Part shown: positions 20,121 through 27,931 of the stretch, in pieces
Layout: each line of letters opens with the position of its first letter
Position numbering within the stretch: the stretch's first letter is position 1
NCBI RefSeq assembly: GCF_008001035.1
Contig: NZ_CP042856.1
Span: 1,550,001-1,614,000 of the forward strand
Length of the DNA: 64,000 bases
Direction: 5' to 3'
Source of the DNA: Salinibacterium sp. dk2585
Lineage (GTDB): Bacteria; Actinomycetota; Actinomycetes; Actinomycetales; Microbacteriaceae
The notes under the pieces: model-generated
Seen by the model: only the letters and a program-made list of their open reading frames with translations
Told to the model about the DNA's origin: nothing
Database searches by the model: none
Position numbers and translations under genes: made by a program

Positions 20121-21511
20121 GCCAACACCCTACGGTGTCGCTCGCTGACCGAATCCTCCGACTGCCCATCGCGCCTGAGCAGCACCCCCAGGAGCGCGGC
20201 GGCCTTGAGCTTGACCTCCGCGAGTTCCTCGTCCGGGACGGAGAGCGCCGTGATACCGCCGCCTGCGCCGACAGTCGCCCCGTCTTTGTCCATCACGATC
20301 GTGCGGATCACCATCGCGAGGTCGAGACGGCCATCGAAGCCGAGATACCCGAATGTCCCCGCATAGATGCCGCGCGGGCGGACCTCGAGGCGGGTGAGGA
20401 TGCGCACGGCCTCACGCTTGGGGGCACCCGTCATCGAGCCGGCGGGGAAGCACGCCGCGATGGCGTCGATCGCGGACAGGCCGGCGCGAAGCCGGCCACG
20501 CACCGTGCTCACGAGCTGGTGCACGTGCGGATAGGTCTCGACACGAAGGAGCGAGGGCACCGCGACTGTTCCGAGCTCGCAGACGCGAGCGAGGTCGTTG
20601 CGCATGAGGTCGACGATCATGAGGTTCTCGGCCTGCTCCTTGTCGCTCGCCCTGAGTTCGCGCGCCAGGTCGCGGTCGGCCTCGGGTGTGCGGCCGCGCG
20701 GCCGCGTGCCTTTGATGGGCTGGGTCTCGACGGTTCTCTCAACAGGATCCACCGCGAGGAACTGCTCGGGCGAGGCACTCAGCAGGGCGGTGTCGCCGAT
20801 GCGCAGGAGGCCACCGTGGTGGGCGGGGCTCGACCGCCGGAGCGCGAGGTAGGCGGCCACCGCATCCGTCGCGCCCTCGACGCGCGCCGTCGTCGTGAGG
20901 CACAGCTGGTAGGCATCCCCCTGCCTGATCGCATGCTGGCACTCCGCGATCATGCGAAGGTACTGCTCGTCGTCGTGCGCCCACACGACTGGCCCGCCGT
21001 GCGGCACCTGCGCAGGGACGGTCGGCGGGTTGGCGGAGGCGGCCCGGAGCGTCCGGCAGGTCGACTCCCGCCACGCCTCGAGCTCACCGCTCCACTCCTC
21101 GCCGAGGGCGAGCAGCGTCACCGTGCGGGAGGCGTGATCGAACACGAGGGCTCGATCGACGCGCAGCATGGCGGCATCCGGATGCTGACTGCCCTGCCCG
21201 AAGGACTCCCCCAGCGTGTGGGCGCTGTAGTCGTAGCCGATCCAGCCGACCCAGCCGAGGCGGAAGCCCTGGGCAGCGGACACCTCGACGTCGCCGTGGG
21301 CTGCAAACTCCCGCCGGAGGGTATGCAGCAGTGGCTCGCCTGACTGGGGAGAGACCCGGGCGGATGCCCGTCCCATGGCACTCACGCCGGCGGTCGCCGC
21401 CGGGCCGCAGTCGAGCCAGAAGGAGTCCTCATCCTGCGAATGCAGGGTGAGGTATGCGCTTTCAGGGTCCAGCCACAGCCCCAGTGGAGCTTCGAGAACC
21501 CGTCGACGCAT
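20117..21511 (-). CDS. pabB: Aminodeoxychorismate synthase component I
   Basis: Converts chorismate with ammonia to 4-amino-4-deoxychorismate for folate. 464 residues. The active-site motif PIKGT carries the Lys typical of PabB, where anthranilate synthase has PIAGT. Other signatures: SASPEQFL, DLMRNDLARVC, HQLVSTVRGRL and FPAGSMTGAPK. No glutaminase domain is fused. It starts 11 bp from pabC on the other strand, with no Shine-Dalgarno and a TANNNT hexamer six bases before ATG, so the transcript is probably leaderless. Confidence 0.93.
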   Translation of the reverse strand: MRRRVLEAPLGLWLDPESAYLTLHSQDEDSFWLDCGPAATAGVSAMGRASARVSPQSGEPLLHTLRREFAAHGDVEVSAAQGFRLGWVGWIGYDYSAHTLGESFGQGSQHPDAAMLRVDRALVFDHASRTVTLLALGEEWSGELEAWRESTCRTLRAASANPPTVPAQVPHGGPVVWAHDDEQYLRMIAECQHAIRQGDAYQLCLTTTARVEGATDAVAAYLALRRSSPAHHGGLLRIGDTALLSASPEQFLAVDPVERTVETQPIKGTRPRGRTPEADRDLARELRASDKEQAENLMIVDLMRNDLARVCELGTVAVPSLLRVETYPHVHQLVSTVRGRLRAGLSAIDAIAACFPAGSMTGAPKREAVRILTRLEVRPRGIYAGTFGYLGFDGRLDLAMVIRTIVMDKDGATVGAGGGITALSVPDEELAEVKLKAAALLGVLLRRDGQSEDSVSERHRRVLA

Positions 21512-21523
21512 ACGCTAACAATA
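21511..21523. promoter_or_regulatory. Overlapping divergent leaderless promoters of pabB and pabC
   Basis: Only 11 bp separate the two start codons. On the plus strand TACGCT (21511-21516) precedes ATG 21523 by six bases. On the minus strand TATTGT (21523-21518) precedes ATG 21511 by six bases. Both fit the TANNNT-N6-ATG layout of actinobacterial leaderless genes, and neither gene has a Shine-Dalgarno. Each -10 lies against or in the other gene's start codon. No good -35 hexamers are visible. Confidence 0.6.
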
Positions 21524-22320
21524 TGAGTGCTCACGCGATCCTGCGGTGGACCGGAACCGGACTCGACGCTGCCCTGCAGGGTGAGGCCGATGACGGAGAC
21601 ATCCTCGTCGCAGACTCGTGGCTTGTCACACATGGCGCTGCCCTTGCGATCGCCCTGCACCGGGACCGCTTCCTCGCGACCGCGAGCGAGCTTGTCAAGG
21701 ATGCGGAGGCGTTCTGGGACGCGGTGATCGCGACCATCCCCCGCACCGGCGAATGGTTCCCCCGGGTCGAGCTGCGTCGCACCGGCCGTCGCGTCGAGGC
21801 CTTCCTTCGCGTGCGCCCGGCGCCCGAGCGACGCCTCAGCACGACGCTGCTGACGCACGAGGGCGAGGATCCCCGCGACCGGCCCCGCATCAAGGGTCCG
21901 TCGCTCGCGGCGCTCGAGACCCTCCGAGCACAGGCCCGCGACAGGGGGGCGGATGACGTCGTGATCGTCGATCCGCTCGGTCACGTCGCCGAGACGGCGT
22001 CGTCTGCGCTCGCCTGGTGGCGCGGCGACATACTCTGCCTTCCCGCCCAGGAACTCGATCGTGTCGACAGCGTGACGGCACGCGCCCTCCTCGCGCTCGC
22101 GACCGCCACGGGCACACAGCTCTCGTGGGAGACGACGACTCCCGAGGAGCTCGACGGCCTTGAGGTCTGGACCCTGAATGCCCTCCACGGGGTGCGCATC
22201 GCCACGAACTGGGTGGATGGGCCCGCGACGGCGGAGAAGCCCGGCAGGCTCGGCGAATGGCGTGCCCGGCTTGAAACCCTATGTCGCCCGCTTCCGCAGA
22301 TGACGGTGACCCCCGCGTGA
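21523..22320 (+). CDS. pabC: Class IV aminotransferase, probable aminodeoxychorismate lyase
   Basis: PLP-dependent fold-type IV protein of 265 residues; it likely releases pyruvate from aminodeoxychorismate to give p-aminobenzoate, pairing with the divergent pabB. The PLP lysine is expected in RIKGPSLAALETLRAQA, followed by GADDVVIVDPLGHVAETASSALAWW, the usual D-x-x-G-x-V-x-E block. The start ATG 21523 was chosen because a TACGCT -10 lies six bases upstream (leaderless). A D-amino-acid or branched-chain aminotransferase is less likely given the context. Confidence 0.82.
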   Translation: MSAHAILRWTGTGLDAALQGEADDGDILVADSWLVTHGAALAIALHRDRFLATASELVKDAEAFWDAVIATIPRTGEWFPRVELRRTGRRVEAFLRVRPAPERRLSTTLLTHEGEDPRDRPRIKGPSLAALETLRAQARDRGADDVVIVDPLGHVAETASSALAWWRGDILCLPAQELDRVDSVTARALLALATATGTQLSWETTTPEELDGLEVWTLNALHGVRIATNWVDGPATAEKPGRLGEWRARLETLCRPLPQMTVTPA

Positions 22321-22988
22321 ACGAGGTACTCACCTGGCTCCTCGACCTCGTGCAGTCGGTCGATCCCGTGCTGCGCACGATCCTCGCAGGGGTGGGCATC
22401 CTCCTCGAAACCTCGGTGCTCGTGGGCCTGATCGTGCCGGGCGACTCGATCGTGATTGTCGCGTCCACCGCCATTGACTCCGTCGTCGAGTACGTCGCGA
22501 TGCTCGCCGCGGTCGTGCTCGGAGCACTCGGCGGCGAGAGCATCGGTTTCATGCTCGGCCGCTACTTCGGCCCGCGCATCCGCGCCAGCCGCCTGGGACG
22601 GCGCATCGGCGAGAAGCAGTGGGTGCGCGCCGAGAACTACACCGACAGGCGCGCGGGCGTCGCGGTCTTCATCTCGCGCTTCCTGCCCGTGCTGCACTCG
22701 CTCGTGCCGCTCACGGCGGGCATGAGCTCCATGCGCTACCGCACCTTCATGGCGTGGACTGTGCCGGCCTGCCTGCTCTGGGCTGGCGGGTACGTGACTG
22801 TCGGATGGCTCGCCGCAGGGTCATACCGCGAGCTGGCCGACCAACTGCACTACGCCGGGTACATCTTCGTGGCCGTCATCGTCGCGTTCCTGCTGCTCGT
22901 TGTGCTCGCCAAGTACCTGCTGGGACGAGCCGAGGCGCGCTACATGCGGCGCGCTGGTGACGGGGACGCGTCGACGATCGACGACTGA
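22317..22988 (+). CDS. DedA/SNARE-associated family membrane protein
   Basis: Polytopic inner-membrane protein of the DedA family (polyprenyl-phosphate or phospholipid flippase candidates). Signatures: ETSVLVGLIVPGDSIVIVAS, GGESIGFMLGRYFG, FISRFLPVLHSLVPLTAGMS. The GTG start overlaps the pabC stop (GTGA); an in-frame ATG at 22281 is an alternative start that overlaps pabC by 40 bp. Neither has a good Shine-Dalgarno. 223 residues from GTG. Confidence 0.88.
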   Translation: MNEVLTWLLDLVQSVDPVLRTILAGVGILLETSVLVGLIVPGDSIVIVASTAIDSVVEYVAMLAAVVLGALGGESIGFMLGRYFGPRIRASRLGRRIGEKQWVRAENYTDRRAGVAVFISRFLPVLHSLVPLTAGMSSMRYRTFMAWTVPACLLWAGGYVTVGWLAAGSYRELADQLHYAGYIFVAVIVAFLLLVVLAKYLLGRAEARYMRRAGDGDASTIDD

Positions 22989-23014
22989 TGGTCGACGACT
23001 GACGCGAGCGGCGA

Positions 23015-23656
23015 TCAGGACGTGAAGGCGCTCGCCAGGTAGGAGTGCACGAGGGCCCGGCCCTCCGCGATGATGCGCTCGTCGCCCGCCGGGTCGAAGG
23101 CGAAGGCGCGTGCGAGCAGCGAGTCGACGAGCTGCACGGCGACCTCGACGCGCAGCGAAAGATCGTCGCCCGTCACGTCGAAGCGGTTGGCGAACACCTC
23201 CGCCAGGACGGACGCGACGACCGCGTTGTGCGTGCGGTCCTCCTCGCGCGGGCGCACGTCAATCACGTCGCCGAAGCGGAGCGAGCGAAAGCCAGGCTTG
23301 GTCGCGAAGGAGCGCACAGCCGTGTCGATCACGGCGTCAACCGCCTCCTGCCACGAGGTCACCGACTCCGCCTGGAGCGCGCTCGACACCTCCTCGATGA
23401 AGTCGTTGAGGAAGCGCACGCTGAGGCTCTGCAGCACCGCGATGCGGTCGGGAAAGTAGCGGTAGACCGTGCCGATGGAGGCGCCGGCCCGCTCGGCAAC
23501 CATGGCTGTCGTGAGGCGCTCGTATCCGATCTCATCGATGACCTCGGCCGCGGAATCCAGCAGGCGGGTCAGTCGGGCGGCACTGCGGGCCTGGACGGGC
23601 TCATTTCGAAGGGCAGCCGTCGTGGCGTGCAGGGCGTCCAGATCGGAATTGGGCAA
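23015..23656 (-). CDS. TetR/AcrR family transcriptional regulator
   Basis: 213 residues with an N-terminal helix-turn-helix (LTTAMVAERAGASIGTVYRYFPDRIAVL) and a helical ligand-binding C-terminal domain. The start is TTG 23656 with GGAG eight bases upstream; no ATG or GTG fits before the HTH. A candidate operator lies 17 bp upstream. The divergent neighbour is the App1-type phosphatase gene at 23832, a possible target, but effector and regulon are unknown. Confidence 0.9.
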   Translation of the reverse strand: MPNSDLDALHATTAALRNEPVQARSAARLTRLLDSAAEVIDEIGYERLTTAMVAERAGASIGTVYRYFPDRIAVLQSLSVRFLNDFIEEVSSALQAESVTSWQEAVDAVIDTAVRSFATKPGFRSLRFGDVIDVRPREEDRTHNAVVASVLAEVFANRFDVTGDDLSLRVEVAVQLVDSLLARAFAFDPAGDERIIAEGRALVHSYLASAFTS

Positions 23657-23672
23657 GGCGGGGGCTCCTCTA

Positions 23673-23686
23673 TTAACGAAAGTTCA
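23673..23686. promoter_or_regulatory. Candidate TetR operator
   Basis: TTAACGAAAGTTCA is an inverted repeat (TTAAC, four bases, GTTCA) with one mismatch, placed between the TetR TTG start and the divergent gene. A GC-rich hairpin (CGCCCCC, five-base loop, GGGGGCG) at 23705-23723 follows. The rest of the 175-bp gap shows nothing further. Confidence 0.4.
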
Positions 23687-23831
23687 GCTTGTAATCCTAC
23701 GCCCCGCCCCCGTAGCGGGGGCGCGGGTCGAGCGCGGGCGCCAGCATGTCAAGGCAAACTGTCAGACTGCATGGCGGGGCGACTCCGGGCATCCGCTCAT
23801 CGAGGCGGCGCGCTCATGCCAGACTGGAGCA

Positions 23832-24872
23832 ATGGCGAAGCCCCACAACGCGCCGGATCGCGGCAGTGCGGTCTCGCCGATTCCACATTTCGCCTCACGG
23901 CTCGAGGATGCATTCCACGACTTCCGTGAACGCAGCGCCCGCCGCCGGGGCCACCAGCCGACAGTGATTCCCTACGCCGGCTACGGTTCCACCGGCTGGA
24001 TCCGCGTGCTCGGCCGCGTGCTGCTCTCGAAGCCCGGCACCGCGACCAGGTACAAGAAGATCCGGGGATGGCGCAGCTTCACGAGCGTGCCCCTCAACGA
24101 CGTCGCAGTCACGATCCGGATCGGAGACGAGGAGCATCCAGTCCACGCAGACCGCGGGGGTGTGATCGACGCGGTCGTGGCCGTCCAACTCGAGCCCGGT
24201 TGGAACACCGTGCACATCCGCACGGAGGGCTCGGAGGAGGTCGAGGCACCCGTCTTCATCGTCGACCCGGCCGTGCGCTTCGGGCTCATCTCCGACATCG
24301 ACGACACCGTCATGGTGACGGCACTGCCCCGGCCCTTTCTCGCCGCCTGGAACACCTTCGTGCTCGATGAGCACGCCCGCCGACCCGTGCCCGGCATGGC
24401 CGTGCTCTATGAACGGCTCCTGCACGATCATCCGGGTGCCCCCTGCTTCTACCTCTCGACGGGCGCGTGGAATGTCGCACCGACCCTGAGCCGGTTCCTG
24501 CTTCGCCACCTGTACCCGAGCGGGCCGCTCCTGCTCACGGACTGGGGGCCGACGCACGACCGCTGGTTCCGCAGCGGACGGTTGCACAAGGAGGAGACGC
24601 TGCGCCGCCTCGCGAAGGAGTTCCCCGACATGCGCTGGCTGCTCGTCGGAGACGACGGGCAGCACGACCCCGAGATCTACGGCGGCTTCGCCGAGGAGCA
24701 CCCCGAGCAGGTGCAGGCGATCGCCATTCGCCAGCTCTCGACCGGCGAGGCTGTGCTCGCGGGTGGACGCAAGTCAGACGACGAGCGTGCCGAGAGGACC
24801 GCGACCCCCTGGTACTACGCCGCCGACGGCGCCGGCCTCTCGGAGCAGTTGATCGGGCCAGACCCCCTCTGA
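23832..24872 (+). CDS. App1-type phosphatidate phosphatase domain protein (DUF2183)
   Basis: 346-residue protein of the DUF2183/App1 family. The haloacid-dehalogenase-like catalytic signature DxDxT is present as SDIDDTV near residue 156, followed by FYLSTGAWN, LLTDWGPTHDRWFRSG and LVGDDGQHDPEIY, all family blocks. ATG start at 23832. The N-terminal part (about 50-140) is a beta-rich domain. Substrate in bacteria not established; the yeast founder acts on phosphatidate. Confidence 0.87.
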   Translation: MAKPHNAPDRGSAVSPIPHFASRLEDAFHDFRERSARRRGHQPTVIPYAGYGSTGWIRVLGRVLLSKPGTATRYKKIRGWRSFTSVPLNDVAVTIRIGDEEHPVHADRGGVIDAVVAVQLEPGWNTVHIRTEGSEEVEAPVFIVDPAVRFGLISDIDDTVMVTALPRPFLAAWNTFVLDEHARRPVPGMAVLYERLLHDHPGAPCFYLSTGAWNVAPTLSRFLLRHLYPSGPLLLTDWGPTHDRWFRSGRLHKEETLRRLAKEFPDMRWLLVGDDGQHDPEIYGGFAEEHPEQVQAIAIRQLSTGEAVLAGGRKSDDERAERTATPWYYAADGAGLSEQLIGPDPL

Positions 24873-24944
24873 ACACCCCATGGGCTAGCGTGGGATGCCG
24901 TATGCCGACGACGTCTCATCGACGGCCCTGGACCATGGAGAGCA

Positions 24945-25772
24945 ATGATCGAGCACCCGCCCGTTGAACGCCACCCGATGGCGATCCGCACGCTGACGGT
25001 TGATTCTGTTGCCCGGCTCGGAGCCTCCTTCGTGCGGGTGACCCTCACGGGCGACGACCTGCGAGGCTTCACGAGCACGGGGCCCGCCGACCACGTCAAG
25101 GCGTTCTTCGCCGACCCCGTAACAGGCGAACTCGCCGTGCCCACCATGACCGCCGAGGGCATGAAGCGTCCGGAGCACGGCACCGTCATCGCTCGCGACT
25201 ACACCCCACGCGCCTTCAGGCCCGCGACGGAGGGCTCCCCTGCACAACTCGACCTCGACTTTGTCATCCACGGCACGGATGCCCCGGCCAGCACCTGGGC
25301 AAGCTCGGCCGCGCCCGGCGACACGCTCGTCGTTGGGGGCCCCCGCGGATCGCATCCGGTGCCGACAGGGATGACGCGGGTCATCCTGGGTGCCGACCTC
25401 AGTGCTCTCCCGGCCGTAGCCCGCTGGATCGAGATGCTGCCGGAAGACGTCGAGATTTGCGCGTTCGTCGAGCTGGAGCATCCGTCAGACGCCGGATACC
25501 TCGACCCCGAACTGGTGCACCGGGCGAACGTCATCTGGCTCGATGGCGGCGCTGGCTCGCTCGAGCGCGCCATCCGTCGCCTCGGTGACATCGGCGACGA
25601 CACCTACCTCTGGCTCGCAGGCGAAGCGGATGCCCTCGTGCCCGTGCGCCGCTACCTCCGCCGCGAGCTCGGCCTGCCCGCCGAGCAGGTGAAGGTCGAC
25701 GGCTACTGGCGTCGCGGTGAGCAGGGACGTGACCACCACGCGCCAATCGACCCGAGCGACCCTGAGGACTGA
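24945..25772 (+). CDS. Siderophore-interacting protein (ferric-siderophore reductase)
   Basis: FAD-containing NAD(P)H-dependent reductase that frees iron from siderophores. 275 residues. N-terminal FAD-binding half (VARLGASFVRVTLTGDDL, RDYTPRAFRP-type RxYT motif as ARDYTPRAF), then a SIP C-terminal domain (LGADLSALPAVARWIEMLP, and YLWLAGEADALVPVRRYLRRELG). The end WRRGEQGRDHH is typical. No iron-box (IdeR/DtxR-like) site was recognised upstream. Confidence 0.92.
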   Translation: MIEHPPVERHPMAIRTLTVDSVARLGASFVRVTLTGDDLRGFTSTGPADHVKAFFADPVTGELAVPTMTAEGMKRPEHGTVIARDYTPRAFRPATEGSPAQLDLDFVIHGTDAPASTWASSAAPGDTLVVGGPRGSHPVPTGMTRVILGADLSALPAVARWIEMLPEDVEICAFVELEHPSDAGYLDPELVHRANVIWLDGGAGSLERAIRRLGDIGDDTYLWLAGEADALVPVRRYLRRELGLPAEQVKVDGYWRRGEQGRDHHAPIDPSDPED

Positions 25773-25819
25773 CCGACAAGTCAGCGACGCCTCCGCGCGC
25801 CCGGGCATACGGTGTTGAC

Positions 25820-26866
25820 ATGCGCCCGATCACCGCTGTGAGAGCCGCCTCGCGGAGCCCCCTGCTGCAGGTGGTCAAGACCTCACTCGCCTCGGTGATC
25901 GCGTGGGTCGCAGCGTGGTTCCTGCTCGACCAGCCTCTCCCGATCTTTGCGACGATCGCGGCCCTGCTGGTCGTGCAGCCGAGCCTCAACCAGTCGCTCG
26001 CGAAGGGGATCGAGCGCAGTCTCGGGGTGCTCCTCGGCGTGCTGCTCGCCTATGGCGCGAGCCACCTGTTCGGGGATTCGAGCTGGGGCGTGCTCGGGAT
26101 CATCGTCGTCGCGCTCTTCCTCGCCTGGGCGTTGCGCCTCACGCCCGGCTCCACCAACCAGATCCCCATCAGCGCCATGCTCGTGCTCGCGATCGGGGCC
26201 GGCAACACTGCCGACTACGCGCTCGAACGCGTCATCGAGACCGTCATCGGCGTGATCGTGGCCCTCATCGTCAACTTCGCCATCGTGCCGCCCGTGCTGC
26301 GCGAGCCCTCGCGACGCGCGGTCCGGGAGCTCGCCAACCGCATCGCCGACACGCTCGACGAGCTCTCGCAGGTACTCACGCGGGGCACCGATCGCGCAGA
26401 ACTCCAGGACATCCTGACGCGCGCGCGCCGGTTGCGTGCCCTCCAACGGGATGCGGCCGAACAGGTCACCCGCGCTGAGGAGAGCCTGCTGCTCAACCCT
26501 CGCCGCGGCATCCACCGCGAGGAAATCGCCTGGGACGCGGAACTGCTGCGCCGGCTCAACGTGCTCGTGACGCGCGTGCTCGGCATGACCAGGGCGGTGC
26601 ACGACCACTACGACGAGACACTCCGCGCGGAGCCGATGGTGCGGGCGATCGGCTCCGAACTCGACCGTGCCGCGCACGACCTGCGACTGCTCGCCGCACC
26701 GCGCCGCGAACCGGATGCCGAACCCCTGACGTCTGATCTCCCGGCGCTCACGGCCCCGCTCGCGATCGCCGTCCCCCACCCGGAACACTGGATCCTCATC
26801 GGTGCCCTGATGGAGGACCTGCGGCGGGTGCGTGAGGAGATCATGGGCGGCCGCGAGGACGCGTGA
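25820..26866 (+). CDS. FUSC-family/aromatic acid exporter-like membrane protein
   Basis: 348 residues. Six hydrophobic segments span roughly residues 12-150 (VIAWVAAWFLL, IFATIAALLVVQPSLNQSL, GVLLGVLLAYGAS, VLGIIVVALFLAW, IPISAMLVLAIGAG, VIGVIVALIVNF), followed by a cytoplasmic helical C-terminus. This is the half-size FUSC/ArAE layout. Substrate unknown. It starts 47 bp after the siderophore-interacting gene. Confidence 0.82.
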   Translation: MRPITAVRAASRSPLLQVVKTSLASVIAWVAAWFLLDQPLPIFATIAALLVVQPSLNQSLAKGIERSLGVLLGVLLAYGASHLFGDSSWGVLGIIVVALFLAWALRLTPGSTNQIPISAMLVLAIGAGNTADYALERVIETVIGVIVALIVNFAIVPPVLREPSRRAVRELANRIADTLDELSQVLTRGTDRAELQDILTRARRLRALQRDAAEQVTRAEESLLLNPRRGIHREEIAWDAELLRRLNVLVTRVLGMTRAVHDHYDETLRAEPMVRAIGSELDRAAHDLRLLAAPRREPDAEPLTSDLPALTAPLAIAVPHPEHWILIGALMEDLRRVREEIMGGREDA

Positions 26867-26913
26867 CCCGCCGATGCAGGCGACCGCGCCCGCGTGGATA
26901 ACGCCCGCAATGA

Positions 26914-26942
26914 TTGACCAGCACGGGGCCCGCTGCTAACGT
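26914..26942 (+). promoter_or_regulatory. Predicted promoter of the small membrane-protein gene
   Basis: TTGACC (26914-26919), a 17-bp spacer and TAACGT (26937-26942). It is the best promoter match in the 128-bp gap and would start transcription about 45 bases before ATG 26995. Confidence 0.55.
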
Positions 26943-26994
26943 TCGACCACTGCACACCCGAAGGCAGTTCCTTTACCCGAAGGCCTTACCCGCC

Positions 26995-27369
26995 ATGTCC
27001 GTGCGCACCTTCGCGCTCGTCTTAATCGAGCCTGCACTCGTCACCCACGACGAGACGACATTCAACGTCACCGGCCTCGTCAGCGTGCCCGTGCTCCTCG
27101 TCATCGCCGCCGCCTGCGGCATCCTCATCGTGCTGGTGGTTGACCTGCTGCGTCTTCGACGCGAATCACGACTCACCGCCCTGCACACAGTCGCGAGCGT
27201 CATGCTCGCAGCGGCGGTCGTGTCGCTCGCGGCGGTCTTCGCCGCCGGGATCGCGACGGTGCCAGCGGCGCGCGCGGACACGGTCGGGAATGGCATTGCC
27301 GATGTCTCACCCGACGCCGTGCAGGACCCGCTCCTCGGTGTGCAGCTCCCCACCCTCCCCGCGGAGTGA
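26995..27369 (+). CDS. Small membrane protein, unrecognised
   Basis: 124 residues from ATG 26995, with CGAAGG nearby upstream. Two hydrophobic helices (about 21-46, VSVPVLLVIAAACGILIVLVV-like, and about 61-85) flank a short basic loop; the C-terminus after the second helix is a short acidic tail. No known family recognised. A promoter candidate just upstream and an own ribosome site support it as a real gene. It converges with the next gene (8 bp apart). Confidence 0.6.
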   Translation: MSVRTFALVLIEPALVTHDETTFNVTGLVSVPVLLVIAAACGILIVLVVDLLRLRRESRLTALHTVASVMLAAAVVSLAAVFAAGIATVPAARADTVGNGIADVSPDAVQDPLLGVQLPTLPAE

Positions 27370-27377
27370 CGGCAGGA

Positions 27378-27857
27378 TCAGTCGTTCCGTCGGATCCAGG
27401 TGAGCGAGGCGAAGTCCTCCGGTGAGATCCCCAGTTCGGCAGCCGTCGATGCGACGATCGTGCGCAGCTCGCCCAGTTCTGCACCCTCGCGCACCAGGAT
27501 GTCGATCCCGCTCGCGACGGCACGCGTGCGCCGGTTGCGCATGACAAGGATCGACCCCGTCTCGTCGACGCCAGCAGCCGACCAGCGGCGAGTCACGAGA
27601 GCGTCGGTGCCCGAACCCCTCCACGCGAACTCGTCACGGACCCAGCGCGTCTTGCCCGACAGGGTGCGCGGTCGGCCGTCCACGCCCGCGAACTCGATCG
27701 TCTCGGTCAGGCGCAGCGGCGAGGTGCCAGCGACACGGAAGGTGAAACGCGGCTCGCCGTGTCGCCCGTCAAGCCAGAAGAGTTGGCTTGTCGCACCGAG
27801 GCCCCATGAGCCCGGGAGCACCTCGGCGAGACGGTGGGACGTCGGCCGCGTGCGCAT
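27378..27857 (-). CDS. Hypothetical protein, lipocalin-like beta-rich
   Basis: 159 residues, ATG start, no signal peptide. Alternating hydrophobic strands (LFWLDGRHGEPRFTFRV, LRLTETIEFAG, TRWVRDEFAWRG, GSILVMRNRR) suggest a small beta-barrel like lipocalin-like actinobacterial proteins. No catalytic motif. It lies 74 bp downstream of the DUF3516 helicase on the same strand. Confidence 0.6.
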   Translation of the reverse strand: MRTRPTSHRLAEVLPGSWGLGATSQLFWLDGRHGEPRFTFRVAGTSPLRLTETIEFAGVDGRPRTLSGKTRWVRDEFAWRGSGTDALVTRRWSAAGVDETGSILVMRNRRTRAVASGIDILVREGAELGELRTIVASTAAELGISPEDFASLTWIRRND

Positions 27858-27931
27858 TCCCCCACACTAACGAGGCTGTCTGGGAGGCTTTCACCCCAGT
27901 CCGGGAGGGTTGCGATCCCGACCGGATGCCG

